Source of the DNA: Arthrobacter sp. C9C5
GTDB lineage: Bacteria; Actinomycetota; Actinomycetes; Actinomycetales; Micrococcaceae
Assembly (NCBI RefSeq): GCF_013359735.1
Contig: NZ_JABFMX010000009.1
Location: 62,001 to 126,000, forward strand
Reading direction: 5' to 3'
Length of the DNA: 64,000 nt
Below the pieces are notes generated by a model, which did no database searches, had not been told where the DNA came from, and saw only the letters and a list, made by a program, of their open reading frames with translations. A program made the position numbers and the translations under genes. Positions 16,972-25,471 of the stretch are shown piece after piece (the stretch's first letter is position 1; each line of letters begins with the position of its first letter).

Positions 16972-17556
16972 TTAGGCCTGTGCTGCGAAGAAGGGTGCGA
17001 ACTCGTGGCCCGAGTCCGAGGTGTAGACGCGCCGGCCCATGCCGTGCTCCAGGACCCAGCCGTAGTCGTGGCCGGCACAGCCGGGATAGACCGCGAGGAA
17101 CTTGTAGGGCTCGGAGCCCACGTTGATGCTGCGGTGTGCCCAGCCCGGCGGGATGTAGCCGATCACGCCGGGGGCCATGTCCACCCATGAGGTGTTCTCG
17201 CCGTCGAACATCAGCAGGCCGCCTTGGCCGGAGATGCCCAGGTAGATCTCGCCCTGGTGGTTCGGGTGCTGGTGGCCCTTCGTCATCCAGAACTCGCCGG
17301 CGGTGGTGCCGGGTTCGATCGTGGTGATGGACTGCGGGAGCTCCCGGTCCGCTTCCGGAACCGGTGTAGAAACCACGGAGTAGACCACGGGATTGCCGTT
17401 GGCGACGGCCTCGTTCCAGGCGTCCTTGTCCGCGAACAGGCCTTCAAGGTCCGACATGCGGCGTTCCAGCGTCGGGCCTTGCGGCGACAGGGTGCCGGCC
17501 TGCGCGTCGAAGCGGATGGTCATGGGCGGAACGGGGGGAGTGATGAATTCGCTCAC
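16972..17556 (-). CDS. Cupin-type glucose-6-phosphate isomerase family protein
   Basis: 194 residues from the GTG at 17556, which has AGGAGA 9 bases upstream. The metal-binding cupin motif KGHQHPNHQGEIYLGISGQG and the later PPGWAHRSIN match archaeal-type cPGI. Such cupins interconvert aldose and ketose (phosphates) using a bound metal. First gene of the six-gene operon. Heading a non-glycolytic operon with its own kinase, it more likely isomerises another sugar. Confidence 0.82.
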   Translation of the reverse strand: MSEFITPPVPPMTIRFDAQAGTLSPQGPTLERRMSDLEGLFADKDAWNEAVANGNPVVYSVVSTPVPEADRELPQSITTIEPGTTAGEFWMTKGHQHPNHQGEIYLGISGQGGLLMFDGENTSWVDMAPGVIGYIPPGWAHRSINVGSEPYKFLAVYPGCAGHDYGWVLEHGMGRRVYTSDSGHEFAPFFAAQA

Positions 17557-17590
17557 GGGCAGAAGTCTCCTGAGAATCAGCAAATAGGCC

Positions 17591-17607
17591 GTTGCCGAAG
17601 CGGCAAC
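17591..17607. promoter_or_regulatory. 7-bp inverted repeat beside the operator
   Basis: GTTGCCG-AAG-CGGCAAC is a perfect 7-bp inverted repeat abutting the AT-rich palindrome at 17605. It lies 35 bases upstream of the cupin gene start, so it would be in the 5' leader. It may be a second operator or a leader stem-loop. Confidence 0.45.
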
Positions 17608-17622
17608 CTGTAATTACAGGTT
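17605..17622. promoter_or_regulatory. 18-bp perfect palindrome, probable GntR operator
   Basis: AACCTGTAATTACAGGTT is perfectly self-complementary and lies in the 126 bases between the GntR/UTRA gene and the operon's first gene. The TGTAATTACA core suits HutC/UTRA regulators, which bind short AT-rich palindromes. Position and symmetry point to autorepression and control of the downstream operon. Confidence 0.7.
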
Positions 17623-17682
17623 ACATGCCAAGCCGGTCCTTGGGAATCGTCAGGAGGAGCGGGCCCGCGCGGCCCGCGGCGT

Positions 17683-18531
17683 TCAGCCGGTGGTGACGCG
17701 GTGGAAGCCGGCCGTGCCGGAGCCCGTCGAGGCGGCGTCGATGACAACCTCAAAACGGCTCTGGTCCCCGCGGTGGTGGGCCACGAAGAATTCCAGCGGC
17801 CGGTCCGCTGCGTCGTAGACGATGCTCCGCAGCTGCATCAGCGGGGCGCCCTTCACGATGCCCAGCGCCTCGGCCTGCGTCTTGTTCGCCACCGTGGCCT
17901 CGACCGAGCGAATGCCGTGGTGCGCCCGGATTCCGTTGCTGGCCAGCAAGGCGTAGAGCGACTGGTTGCGGAAGTCGGCACCGAGTACGATCTCCGCCAT
18001 GTCGCCGGGGAGGTAGGTGGTGGTGAGGGACCACGGGGAATCTTCGACGTAACGGAGACGCTCAAGGGCGACGACGGGTTCGCCCTTGGGGATCCGGAGC
18101 GCCTCGGCCACTGTTTCGTCGGCCGGGACCAGTTCCAGGCGGCGCACATCGCTGTAGACGCGGCCGCCGCGGGACTCCACGTCCGCGTAAAGGCCGCGGA
18201 GGGTATGGACCAGGCTTTCAGAGACCTTGCGGGGGGCCACAAAGGTGCCCTTGCCCTTGACCCGCTCGATCACGCCGTCGTGCTCGAGCTGTCCCAGTGC
18301 CTGCCGGACCACAGTGCGGGAAACCCCGTACAGCTCGCACATGCCGTGCTCGCCGGGGAGCCTGTGCCCCGGGGCCAGCTTGCGGGTCGAGATTTCGCGG
18401 ATCAGCTGGTCGCACAGCTGCTTGTACATCGGCAGCGACGCGTCCTTGACCATCTTGGCCGGGGCGGCATCGCTCTGCGCGGCGGCGGCCGCGGCTGGGG
18501 GGTTTGTCATGGAAAACGCCATTCTGTGCAT
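17683..18531 (-). CDS. GntR-family regulator with UTRA domain (HutC subfamily)
   Basis: 282 residues. The N-terminal winged helix (HRLPGEHGMCELYGVSRTVVRQALGQLEHDGVIERVKGKGTF) is followed by a UTRA ligand domain (LYADVESRGG, VVALERLRY, and the C-terminal PLEFFVAHHRGDQSRFEV). It follows the fuconolactonase gene by 64 bases and precedes the six-gene operon, so it may control either. Three in-frame ATGs (18531, 18522, 18510) lack good ribosome-binding sites, and the first 35 residues are Ala-rich and variable, so the start is uncertain. Confidence 0.87.
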   Translation of the reverse strand: MHRMAFSMTNPPAAAAAAQSDAAPAKMVKDASLPMYKQLCDQLIREISTRKLAPGHRLPGEHGMCELYGVSRTVVRQALGQLEHDGVIERVKGKGTFVAPRKVSESLVHTLRGLYADVESRGGRVYSDVRRLELVPADETVAEALRIPKGEPVVALERLRYVEDSPWSLTTTYLPGDMAEIVLGADFRNQSLYALLASNGIRAHHGIRSVEATVANKTQAEALGIVKGAPLMQLRSIVYDAADRPLEFFVAHHRGDQSRFEVVIDAASTGSGTAGFHRVTTG

Positions 18532-18595
18532 CCGGCGTCGGCACGCCTGAAAAACATCTTAGACCCGGTCATCCCGGGCCCCGGCCGGGAAGGAA

Positions 18596-19447
18596 TCAGG
18601 CTACCGCTCCGCGGCGGTATACCCGGTTCGCTGTAGCCGCGAGAATGTCATCTTGTTCAGCAGGACTGAGCGTTCGGATCAGTTCATGCAGCACCCGCCA
18701 GGTGGGCTGGTATCCCCCGGAAATGACCGACACGGGCCAGTCGCCGCCGTACATGAGCCGAGCCGGCCCGAACAGCTTCAGCGCCTCTTGGAACACCGGC
18801 TCCAGCGCGGCGACGCTATATTCCGCGCCGGGAATATGAAGGCCGGACAGCTTCGCCACCGTGTTGGGGCGGGCGGCGCAGGCGGCTAAGTGGCTTCGCC
18901 ACCGAGCCATCGCCTCCGGATCCGCGAGCGGCGGTTTGCCCAAGTGGTCCACGACGACGGTGAGCTCCGGGAGCGCCCCGGCCAGTTCGGCCGTGGCTCC
19001 GAGATGGCGCGGAAACGCGTCGGGAACATCGAAGGGCAGGCCGGCCGCGGCAAGCAGGCCAAGTGATTCACGGACCGGGGCGAGGGCGAGGAAGCCGTCC
19101 CGCGGGTCGTCGTGGACCAGGTGCCGCACCCCGCAGAACTTGTCCGATTCCAGCCACCGGTCCAGCTGCGCTGCCGCAAGGGCAGGGGAGTCCAGCTGGA
19201 GCCAGCCGACCACGCCGCGGATCCAAGGTTCCGCGGCGGCCGTTTCGAGCAGGAACAGGGTGTCCTCCAGCGTGTCGTCGGCCTGGACGAGGATCGCCTC
19301 CGCCACGCCCGCCGCATCGAGCTCCGCACGTGCTTGGGCGGCGGTGAAATCCTGTTTCAGCGCCGGCACCGAATCCAGCCACCGGTACCGGCTGCGGCCA
19401 AGGCTCCACAGGTGCAGGTGCGAGTCGATCGTGGGCAGTCCGCTCAT
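18596..19447 (-). CDS. L-fuconolactonase (amidohydrolase_2 family)
   Basis: 283-residue TIM-barrel amidohydrolase: IDSHLHLWSL at the N-terminus, GWLQLDS, GVRHLVHDDP, VVVDHLGKPP and the late Asp of LMYGGDWPVS. This family includes L-fuconolactonase and 4-sulfomuconolactonase; context makes the former likely. It would hydrolyse L-fucono-1,5-lactone to L-fuconate. The ATG at 19447 overlaps the dehydrogenase stop (ATGA), so the upstream frame extension is not coding. Confidence 0.85.
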   Translation of the reverse strand: MSGLPTIDSHLHLWSLGRSRYRWLDSVPALKQDFTAAQARAELDAAGVAEAILVQADDTLEDTLFLLETAAAEPWIRGVVGWLQLDSPALAAAQLDRWLESDKFCGVRHLVHDDPRDGFLALAPVRESLGLLAAAGLPFDVPDAFPRHLGATAELAGALPELTVVVDHLGKPPLADPEAMARWRSHLAACAARPNTVAKLSGLHIPGAEYSVAALEPVFQEALKLFGPARLMYGGDWPVSVISGGYQPTWRVLHELIRTLSPAEQDDILAATANRVYRRGAVA

Positions 19448-20400
19448 CGGGGAATCAGCTCCTCCGCTTCGAGCGCGTCCCAGAGCTCGTGGGGGAGCGG
19501 CCGGTCCATGCCGGCGATGTTGGCGTTGATCTGCTCCGCGCCGCGGGCCCCGATGACCACGTTGTGCACGGCCGGGTGCCGCAGCGGGTACTGGATGGCG
19601 GCGTCGGGCAGAGCCACGCCGAACGTGGCGCAGACGTCGGCGAGCCGCCGGGCCCGGGACAACAGTTCTTTCGGCGCCGGTCCGTAGTTGTAATGGGCGC
19701 CCGCCGGAACTTTCGCCTTGGCGAGGATGCCCGAGTTGAACACTCCGGCGGCGACGACTCCGACGCCGCGTTCGACGCAATGCGGCAGCAGTCCGGCCAG
19801 GGCGGGCTGCTCGAGCAGGGTGAAGCGGCCGGCGAGCATGACCAGGTCGAGGTTGGCGCGGTCGGCGAGCGTGTGCAGGGCCTCGGCGGAGTTGGATCCC
19901 ACCCCGATGGCCCTGACGAGGCCTTCGTCCTTCAACCGCCGCAGGGCCGGCAGGGCATCCCTGAGTGCGGCGTCCATGTCGTAGGCGTCGGGGTCATGCA
20001 GGTAAAGGATGTCCACCCGTTCGATGCCCAGCCGGTTCAGGGAGTCCTCCAGGCTCTGCCGGATGCCGCGTTCGGTGAAGTCCCACCGCCGGGTGCTGCG
20101 GGCGGGTACCGCGAAGCCCTCGGTGTCCAGCTCGCCGGACCGGTAGGCCGGATTCGGCTCCAGTAGGCGGCCGACCTTGGTGGAGATGAGGTAGTCCTCC
20201 CGGGGGCGGGTGCGGAGGAAGTCGCCGAGCCGCCGTTCCGACAGCCCGAGCCCGTAGTGCGGCGCCGTGTCGAAGTAGCGGATTCCGCCGAGCCAGGCGG
20301 CCTCCAGGGTGCGCCGGGCGGCGTCGTCGCCCATGCTCGAATACAGGTTCCCGAGAGCGGCGGCGCCGTAGCCCAGACGGCCGAGGGGAAGTTGCGTCAT
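19444..20400 (-). CDS. L-fucose dehydrogenase (aldo/keto reductase family)
   Basis: 318-residue (beta/alpha)8 aldo/keto reductase of the D-threo-aldose 1-dehydrogenase group. LGRLGYGAAALGNL, the Asp/Tyr of IRYFDTAPHYGLGLSE and the Lys of YLISTKVGR form the catalytic tetrad with His in ILYLHDPD. It oxidises L-fucose at C1 to the lactone with NAD(P)+. Start ATG 20400 overlaps the mutarotase stop by 4 bases. Confidence 0.87.
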   Translation of the reverse strand: MTQLPLGRLGYGAAALGNLYSSMGDDAARRTLEAAWLGGIRYFDTAPHYGLGLSERRLGDFLRTRPREDYLISTKVGRLLEPNPAYRSGELDTEGFAVPARSTRRWDFTERGIRQSLEDSLNRLGIERVDILYLHDPDAYDMDAALRDALPALRRLKDEGLVRAIGVGSNSAEALHTLADRANLDLVMLAGRFTLLEQPALAGLLPHCVERGVGVVAAGVFNSGILAKAKVPAGAHYNYGPAPKELLSRARRLADVCATFGVALPDAAIQYPLRHPAVHNVVIGARGAEQINANIAGMDRPLPHELWDALEAEELIPR

Positions 20401-20726
20401 TGCCGTGCAAGCTCCCACACCATCGGGATGCCGCGGTCCTCGCCCGAGTAGTCGTCCTCGACCTCGAGGAGTTCGGCCATTTCCGCCTGCCAGGGGATGT
20501 TCGCGGGGTGGTCGGCCAGGAACTTGCGCATTCTGGCGTAATCGTCGACCTCTACGACGTGGAAGAGTTCCCGGCCGCTGCGCCAGATCCGCCAGCTGTG
20601 GACGCCGATCGCGCGCATGGCAGCCGCGAGCTCGGCGGGGATCCGTGCGTGGATCCGGTCGTAGTCGGACTCGCGGCCGGCCTTGAGCCGGGTGTGCAAT
20701 GCGATGCGTTCCGGGGCTGTGCTCAT
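20397..20726 (-). CDS. L-fucose/L-rhamnose mutarotase family protein
   Basis: 109 residues from ATG 20726, the RhaM/YiiL fold: IALHTRLKAGRESDYDRIHARI, the central IGVHSWRIWRSGRELFHVVEVDD and HPANIPWQAEMAELLE. It interconverts sugar anomers, here presumably delivering the fucose form used by the dehydrogenase. It starts 4 bases after the dehydratase stop. Confidence 0.87.
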   Translation of the reverse strand: MSTAPERIALHTRLKAGRESDYDRIHARIPAELAAAMRAIGVHSWRIWRSGRELFHVVEVDDYARMRKFLADHPANIPWQAEMAELLEVEDDYSGEDRGIPMVWELARQ

Positions 20727-20730
20727 CGGA

Positions 20731-22050
20731 TTAGCCTGCCACAGCTGCAACCGGAGTGGACCACGCCGGACCGGCGGGGAAGGCGAACTCCGCGAGGGAG
20801 TTCGCCTTCATTTCGCTGCCGCCGCCGGGGGCAGTCGGCGGCCAGTAGCGGCCGCCATGGACCTCGACGGGGACGACGAAGTGCTCGTGGAGGTGGTCGA
20901 CGAATTCGATCATCCGGCCCTCCAGCTGCCCGGAAACCGCCACGTAGTCGAACATCGAGAGGTGCTGGACGGCTTCGCAGAGCCCCACGCCGCCGGCATG
21001 CGGGCAGACCCGGACCCCGAATTTCGCCGCGAGGAGCAAAATGGCGATGTTCTCGTTCACGCCGGCGACCCGGGCCGCGTCGAGCTGCAGCACCCCGAGG
21101 GAGCCGGCCTGCAGCATCTGCTTGAACACCACCCGGTTCTGGACATGCTCCCCGGTCGCCACCGGAATCGGGGCGATGGCGCGTGCGATCGCGGCGTGCG
21201 CCAGGATGTCGTCCGGGCTCGTGGGTTCTTCTACCCAGGCAAGGTCAGGGTCGCCGAGGCCGCGGATCCATTCGATGGCCTCCGCGGTGTCCCAGCGCTG
21301 GTTCGCGTCCACGGCAATCTTGATGCCTGGGCCGCAGGCGTCCCGGGCCACGCGCAGGCGCCGGACGTCATCGTCGAGGTTGGCGCCGACCTTGAGTTTG
21401 ACCAGCGGGAAGCCGTCCGCCACGGCCTCGCGGCACAGCCGGGCGAGCTTGGCGTCGTCATAGCCGAGCCAGCCAGGGGTGGTGGTGTACGCCGGGTAGC
21501 CAGCCCGGAGAAGCTCCGACTCGCGGCCCGCACGCCCGGCCTCCGCGCTGCGCAGGAGATCGAGGGCCTCCTCCGGGGTGAGGGCATCGCTGAGGTAGCG
21601 GAAGTCCACCAGGTCAACCAGCTCCTCGGGCGATAGCCGGGACAGCAGCTGCCACAGCGGCAATCCGGCGCGCTTTGCCTTCAGGTCCCACAGGGCGTTA
21701 ATGGCGGCCCCGATGGCCATGTGCATAATCCCCTTCTCCGGTCCCAGCCAGCGCAGCTGCGAGTCGTGCACCATGGAGCGCCAGGTCCCACCCATGTCGT
21801 CCAGGAGCTCCTCGGTGTTCCGGTCCTGGAGGTACGGGATGAGGGCGGTGAGGGCGCTGGCCACCACTTCGGTGCCGCGCCCGATGGTAAAGACGAAGCC
21901 GTGGCCCTCGAGGTCGTCCCCGGCGTCGGTGCCGATCACCAGGTACGCCGCAGAGTAGTCCGGGTCGGGGTTCATGGCATCCGACCCGTCCAGGGACGAG
22001 GACGTCGGAAAGCGGACGTCACTGACCGTGACGGCGGTGATGGTACTCAC
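20731..22050 (-). CDS. L-fuconate dehydratase (enolase superfamily)
   Basis: 439 residues from GTG 22050 (GAGGAG site), nearly the length of Xanthomonas FucD. Mandelate-racemase-subgroup residues are all visible: KxK in PLVKLKVGA, metal ligands in [17 protein letters not shown] and ATGEHVQNR, and the His base in [11 protein letters not shown]. It converts L-fuconate to 2-keto-3-deoxy-L-fuconate. First gene of the minus-strand fucose operon. The open frame continues upstream through the promoter but is not coding there. Confidence 0.93.
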   Translation of the reverse strand: MSTITAVTVSDVRFPTSSSLDGSDAMNPDPDYSAAYLVIGTDAGDDLEGHGFVFTIGRGTEVVASALTALIPYLQDRNTEELLDDMGGTWRSMVHDSQLRWLGPEKGIMHMAIGAAINALWDLKAKRAGLPLWQLLSRLSPEELVDLVDFRYLSDALTPEEALDLLRSAEAGRAGRESELLRAGYPAYTTTPGWLGYDDAKLARLCREAVADGFPLVKLKVGANLDDDVRRLRVARDACGPGIKIAVDANQRWDTAEAIEWIRGLGDPDLAWVEEPTSPDDILAHAAIARAIAPIPVATGEHVQNRVVFKQMLQAGSLGVLQLDAARVAGVNENIAILLLAAKFGVRVCPHAGGVGLCEAVQHLSMFDYVAVSGQLEGRMIEFVDHLHEHFVVPVEVHGGRYWPPTAPGGGSEMKANSLAEFAFPAGPAWSTPVAAVAG

Positions 22051-22116
22051 GTGGGAACTCCTCATGCTCCGGGCAGCGCCGGGGATGTCGCGTCGCCCGG
22101 TCGGGCGGTGATTTCG

Positions 22117-22146
22117 ACAGTAAACATCGGATGTATGGCTTGTCAA
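22117..22146 (-). promoter_or_regulatory. Sigma70-type promoter with embedded operator (fucose operon, minus)
   Basis: Reading the minus strand: -35 TTGACA (complement of 22141-22146), an 18-base spacer, then -10 TACTGT (complement of 22117-22122). Inside the spacer is ACATC-G-GATGT at 22124-22134, a perfect 5-bp inverted repeat positioned to block polymerase. The predicted start is about 60 bases before the dehydratase GTG. Confidence 0.65.
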
Positions 22147-22180
22147 CGACGATGTGATCTGTATTGTGGTGTGCGACACC
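22140..22180 (+). promoter_or_regulatory. Divergent promoter with operator-like repeat (fucose operon, plus)
   Basis: TTGTCA at 22140-22145, a 16-base spacer and TATTGT at 22162-22167. The -35 shares five bases with the opposite-strand -35, so the two promoters are back to back. GGTGT-GCG-ACACC at 22168-22180 is a perfect 5-bp inverted repeat just after the -10, where a repressor could sit. Confidence 0.55.
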
Positions 22181-22215
22181 TTTCCGTGCAGTCTGTCCGG
22201 CTGCCGGGTTAGCGG

Positions 22216-22231
22216 CGGGCAGTGTTGCCCG
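22216..22231. promoter_or_regulatory. GCARTGTTGC palindrome in hydrolase leader
   Basis: CGGGCA-GTGT-TGCCCG is a perfect 6-bp inverted repeat ending 13 bases before the GTG start and just before the GGAGGAA ribosome-binding site. It shares its core with palindromes at 8065 and 10799. It may be an operator or a stem affecting translation. Confidence 0.45.
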
Positions 22232-22244
22232 ATTTGGAGGAAGT

Positions 22245-23105
22245 GTGAAGTTGGTTCGCCTGGGCGCCGCGGGAGCGGAACGACCCGCCGTTATTGCCGT
22301 CGACAGCGCCGGAACGGAAAAGACATATGATCTATCTCCCCTGACCCGGGATATCACCGGCGAGTTCCTGGCCGGTGGGGGAGTCGCGGCCGCGCGGCGC
22401 GCCCTGGAGCGCGGGGAACTCGAGCCGCTGGATGCGGCGGGGGTCCGGATCGGTGCCCCGATCGTCCGTCCGTCCGCGGTCATCTGCGTGGGGATGAACT
22501 ATGCCGCGCATGCCGCGGAATCCGGAGCGCTCCCGCCCGAGGTTCCCATCATCTTCCTCAAGACGCCCAACACAGTCGCGGGGCCGGACGATGCGGCGTT
22601 CATCCCGCGCAATTCCACCAAGACCGACTGGGAGGTCGAACTCGGAGTGGTGATCGGCCGGAGCGCCAGCTACCTCGGGTCGCCGGCGGAATCGGCGGAG
22701 CACATTGCGGGCTATCTGGTTGCCAACGATCTGTCTGAACGCACTTTCCAGATCGAGGAGTCCGGCGGCCAGTGGTCCAAGGGCAAATGTGCGCCCGGAT
22801 TTTCCCCGCTCGGGCCGTGGCTTGTGCCGGCCGACGAGGTGGACCCGGGCAGGCTCCGGCTCCGTAGCTGGGTCAACGGCGAGCCGCGGCAAGACTCCAG
22901 CACAGCGGACATGGTCTTTCCGGTCGACTTCCTGATCCACCACCTCAGCCAGTACATGGCCCTGGAGCCCGGTGACGTCGTCCTTACCGGCACGCCCCAG
23001 GGCGTGGCGCTTTCCGGCAAATTCCCGTACCTCAAGGCCGGCGACGTCGTCGAGGTAGAGATCGAGGGGCTCGGCCGCCAGCGGCAAGTCTTCGCGCAGG
23101 CCTGA
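22245..23105 (+). CDS. 2,4-diketo-3-deoxy-L-fuconate hydrolase (FAH family)
   Basis: 286 residues, fumarylacetoacetate-hydrolase fold. [23 protein letters not shown], the metal-site acidic cluster in [13 protein letters not shown], and [10 protein letters not shown] are the family signatures. In the non-phosphorylating fucose pathway it cleaves 2,4-diketo-3-deoxy-L-fuconate to pyruvate and L-lactate. Start GTG 22245 with GGAGGAA; the upstream open frame runs through the promoter. Confidence 0.85.
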   Translation: MKLVRLGAAGAERPAVIAVDSAGTEKTYDLSPLTRDITGEFLAGGGVAAARRALERGELEPLDAAGVRIGAPIVRPSAVICVGMNYAAHAAESGALPPEVPIIFLKTPNTVAGPDDAAFIPRNSTKTDWEVELGVVIGRSASYLGSPAESAEHIAGYLVANDLSERTFQIEESGGQWSKGKCAPGFSPLGPWLVPADEVDPGRLRLRSWVNGEPRQDSSTADMVFPVDFLIHHLSQYMALEPGDVVLTGTPQGVALSGKFPYLKAGDVVEVEIEGLGRQRQVFAQA

Positions 23106-23180
23106 ACCAGCGGTCCGCGCCGTGCCTGCCGGCGCCAGCCGGCGCAGCGCACCTAAAAAAACATCTTGGAAAGGAAAAAC

Positions 23181-23936
23181 ATGACAACGGAGATGGACGG
23201 GCTGGTCGCGATTGTGACTGGCGGCGCCTCCGGCATCGGTGCCGCCGCGGCGGCGCGGCTCGCCGCAGCCGGAGCCGCAGTGGCGGTCCTGGACCTGAAC
23301 CCGGAGGACGCCGCCGAAGGGCACTTCGCGGTGCGCTGCGATGTTGCCGACGACGCCTCCGTAGTCGCGGCCGTCGATGAAGTGGCCGGGCGCTTTGGCC
23401 GGCTCGACGTCGTCGTCAACAACGCCGGGATAGGCGCCCAGGGCACCATCGCCGACAACGACGACGAGGAATGGCACCGCGTGTTCGACATCAACGTGCT
23501 TGGCATGGTCCGGGTCAGCCGCGCCGCGCTGCCGCATTTGCGCCGCTCGCCGGCTGCCGCGATCGTCAACACGTGTTCCATCGCGGCCACGGCCGGACTG
23601 CCGCAGCGGGCGCTGTACGGCGCCAGCAAGGGCGCTGTCCTGTCCCTGACGCTGGCCATGGCCGCGGACCACATCCGCGAAGGCATCCGGGTCAACTGCG
23701 TGAACCCGGGCACTGCGGACACGCCCTGGATCGGCCGCCTGATGGACCAAAGCGATGATCCGCAGGCCGAACGCGCCGCGCTCAACGCCCGCCAGCCCCA
23801 CGGCCGCCTGGTCACGGCGGACGAGGTGGCGGCCGCCATCGCCTACCTGGCCTCGCCCGCCGCTGGCTCCACGACCGGAACCTCACTGGCAGTCGACGGC
23901 GGCATGCAGGGCCTGCGCCTGAGGCCGGTCACGTGA
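23181..23936 (+). CDS. 2-keto-3-deoxy-L-fuconate 4-dehydrogenase (SDR family)
   Basis: 251-residue short-chain dehydrogenase. NAD site TGGASGIGAAAAARL, NNAG, catalytic Ser in TCSIAATAGL and YxxxK in YGASKGA. Position between the FAH hydrolase and sugar kinase in a fucose cluster supports oxidation of 2-keto-3-deoxy-L-fuconate. ATG 23181 follows an AAAGGA site; its stop overlaps the next GTG (GTGA). Confidence 0.85.
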   Translation: MTTEMDGLVAIVTGGASGIGAAAAARLAAAGAAVAVLDLNPEDAAEGHFAVRCDVADDASVVAAVDEVAGRFGRLDVVVNNAGIGAQGTIADNDDEEWHRVFDINVLGMVRVSRAALPHLRRSPAAAIVNTCSIAATAGLPQRALYGASKGAVLSLTLAMAADHIREGIRVNCVNPGTADTPWIGRLMDQSDDPQAERAALNARQPHGRLVTADEVAAAIAYLASPAAGSTTGTSLAVDGGMQGLRLRPVT

Positions 23937-25471
23937 CGGAGCAGCCGGCCCGAACACGGGCGGTGCTCGGCGTGGACATCGGCACCAGCAGCAGCAAGGG
24001 CGTCCTCGTGGACCTGGCCGGCCGGGTGCTCCGCTCCGCGTCGCGCAGCCACGAGGTAAGTCGGCCCCGGCCGGGCTGGGCCGAGATGGATGGGGAGCTG
24101 TGGTGGGAGGAGTTCACCGCGATCAGCCGCGAGCTGCTCACCAGCGCGGATGCGGACGAAGAAATTGTCGCCGTCGGGGTCAGCGGCATGGGGCCCTGCG
24201 TCCTGGTCACGGACGCGGAGGGCACCCCGCTTCGCCCGGCTATCCTTTACGGCATCGATTCCCGGGCCACCGAGCAGATCGAGTCGCTGACCGCCCGGCT
24301 TGGCGGCGACGACGTCATCATGGAGCGCTGCGGCTCCGTGTTGTCCACGCAGGCGGTCGGGCCGAAGTTGGCATGGCTGGACCGGCACGAACCTGAAGTG
24401 TTCGCAAAGAGCCGCCGGCTCTTCATGCCCTCGTCCTGGCTCGCATACCACCTGACCGGAGCGTACGTGCTGGACCACCACTCCGCCAGCCAGTGCACAC
24501 CGCTCTACGACACGCGGGCGCTGGAATGGTATCCGCCCTACGCTGACCAGATCGCCCCCGGACTGGAACTACCACCGCTGCTCTGGCCCGGCGACACCGC
24601 CGGGTACGTCACCCCGGAAGCCGCCGCCGCCACCGGACTGCCGGCTGGAGTGCCGGTGATCGCCGGAACCATCGACGCCTGGAGCGAAGCCGTCAGCGTG
24701 GACAGCCAGAACAACGGCGACCTGATGCTGATGTATGGCACCACCATGTTCCTCGTGAACACCGTGCCGGACCGGGTGACCTCTCCCCAGCTGTGGGGAA
24801 CGGTCGGCGCCTTCGAGGGAACCCGCAACCTGGCCGGCGGGATGGCTACCTCCGGGGCGGTCACCTCGTGGCTCAAGGAACTCTTCGGCTCCCTCGACTT
24901 CCCGGAACTGCTGGGGCTGGCCGCCGCCTCCGGCCCCGGCGCCAGGGGACTGCTGATGCTGCCCTACTTTGCCGGCGAACGGACCCCGGTGGCGGATCCG
25001 CAAGCCCGCGGCATCATCGCCGGGCTGACCCTCTCGCACACCCGCGGGGACCTGTACCGGGCTGCCTTGGAGGCAACGGCGCTGGGCGTCCGGCACAACA
25101 TCGAATCCATGGAGCTGGCCGGAGGAAATATCGAGCGCATCGTGGCCGTCGGGGGCGGGACCCAGGGCGAGCTGTGGACCCAGATCGTCTCCGACGTGAC
25201 CGGCCAGCCGCAGCTCATTCCGAGCCAGACCATCGGCGCCAGCTACGGCGCCGCTTATCTGGCCGCAGGCGCCGTTGCGGAGGTCAGCATCAGCGAATGG
25301 AATCCGCCGGCCCGGACCGTGCACCCCAACCCCGCCCTCACCGCGGACTATGACGAGTTATACGACCTCTATTTGCGGCTCTACCCGGCCACGCAGGACA
25401 TCGCCCACGCCCTCGCCGGACGAGAAGAACGCCTGAGCCCCCAAAACCTCGAAAGGGAATCCACACCATGA
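23933..25471 (+). CDS. FGGY-family carbohydrate kinase (fuculo-/ribulokinase-like)
   Basis: 512 residues. N-terminal phosphate loop GVDIGTSSSKGVLVD, substrate Asp region IAGTIDAWSEAV, and C-terminal adenosine motif IVAVGGGTQGELWTQIVSDV. Translationally coupled to the SDR upstream and to the isomerase downstream. The isomerase would give L-fuculose or D-ribulose, so fuculokinase or ribulokinase activity is expected. No fuculose-phosphate aldolase lies in the window, which favours ribulose (from D-arabinose). Confidence 0.85.
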   Translation: MTEQPARTRAVLGVDIGTSSSKGVLVDLAGRVLRSASRSHEVSRPRPGWAEMDGELWWEEFTAISRELLTSADADEEIVAVGVSGMGPCVLVTDAEGTPLRPAILYGIDSRATEQIESLTARLGGDDVIMERCGSVLSTQAVGPKLAWLDRHEPEVFAKSRRLFMPSSWLAYHLTGAYVLDHHSASQCTPLYDTRALEWYPPYADQIAPGLELPPLLWPGDTAGYVTPEAAAATGLPAGVPVIAGTIDAWSEAVSVDSQNNGDLMLMYGTTMFLVNTVPDRVTSPQLWGTVGAFEGTRNLAGGMATSGAVTSWLKELFGSLDFPELLGLAAASGPGARGLLMLPYFAGERTPVADPQARGIIAGLTLSHTRGDLYRAALEATALGVRHNIESMELAGGNIERIVAVGGGTQGELWTQIVSDVTGQPQLIPSQTIGASYGAAYLAAGAVAEVSISEWNPPARTVHPNPALTADYDELYDLYLRLYPATQDIAHALAGREERLSPQNLERESTP

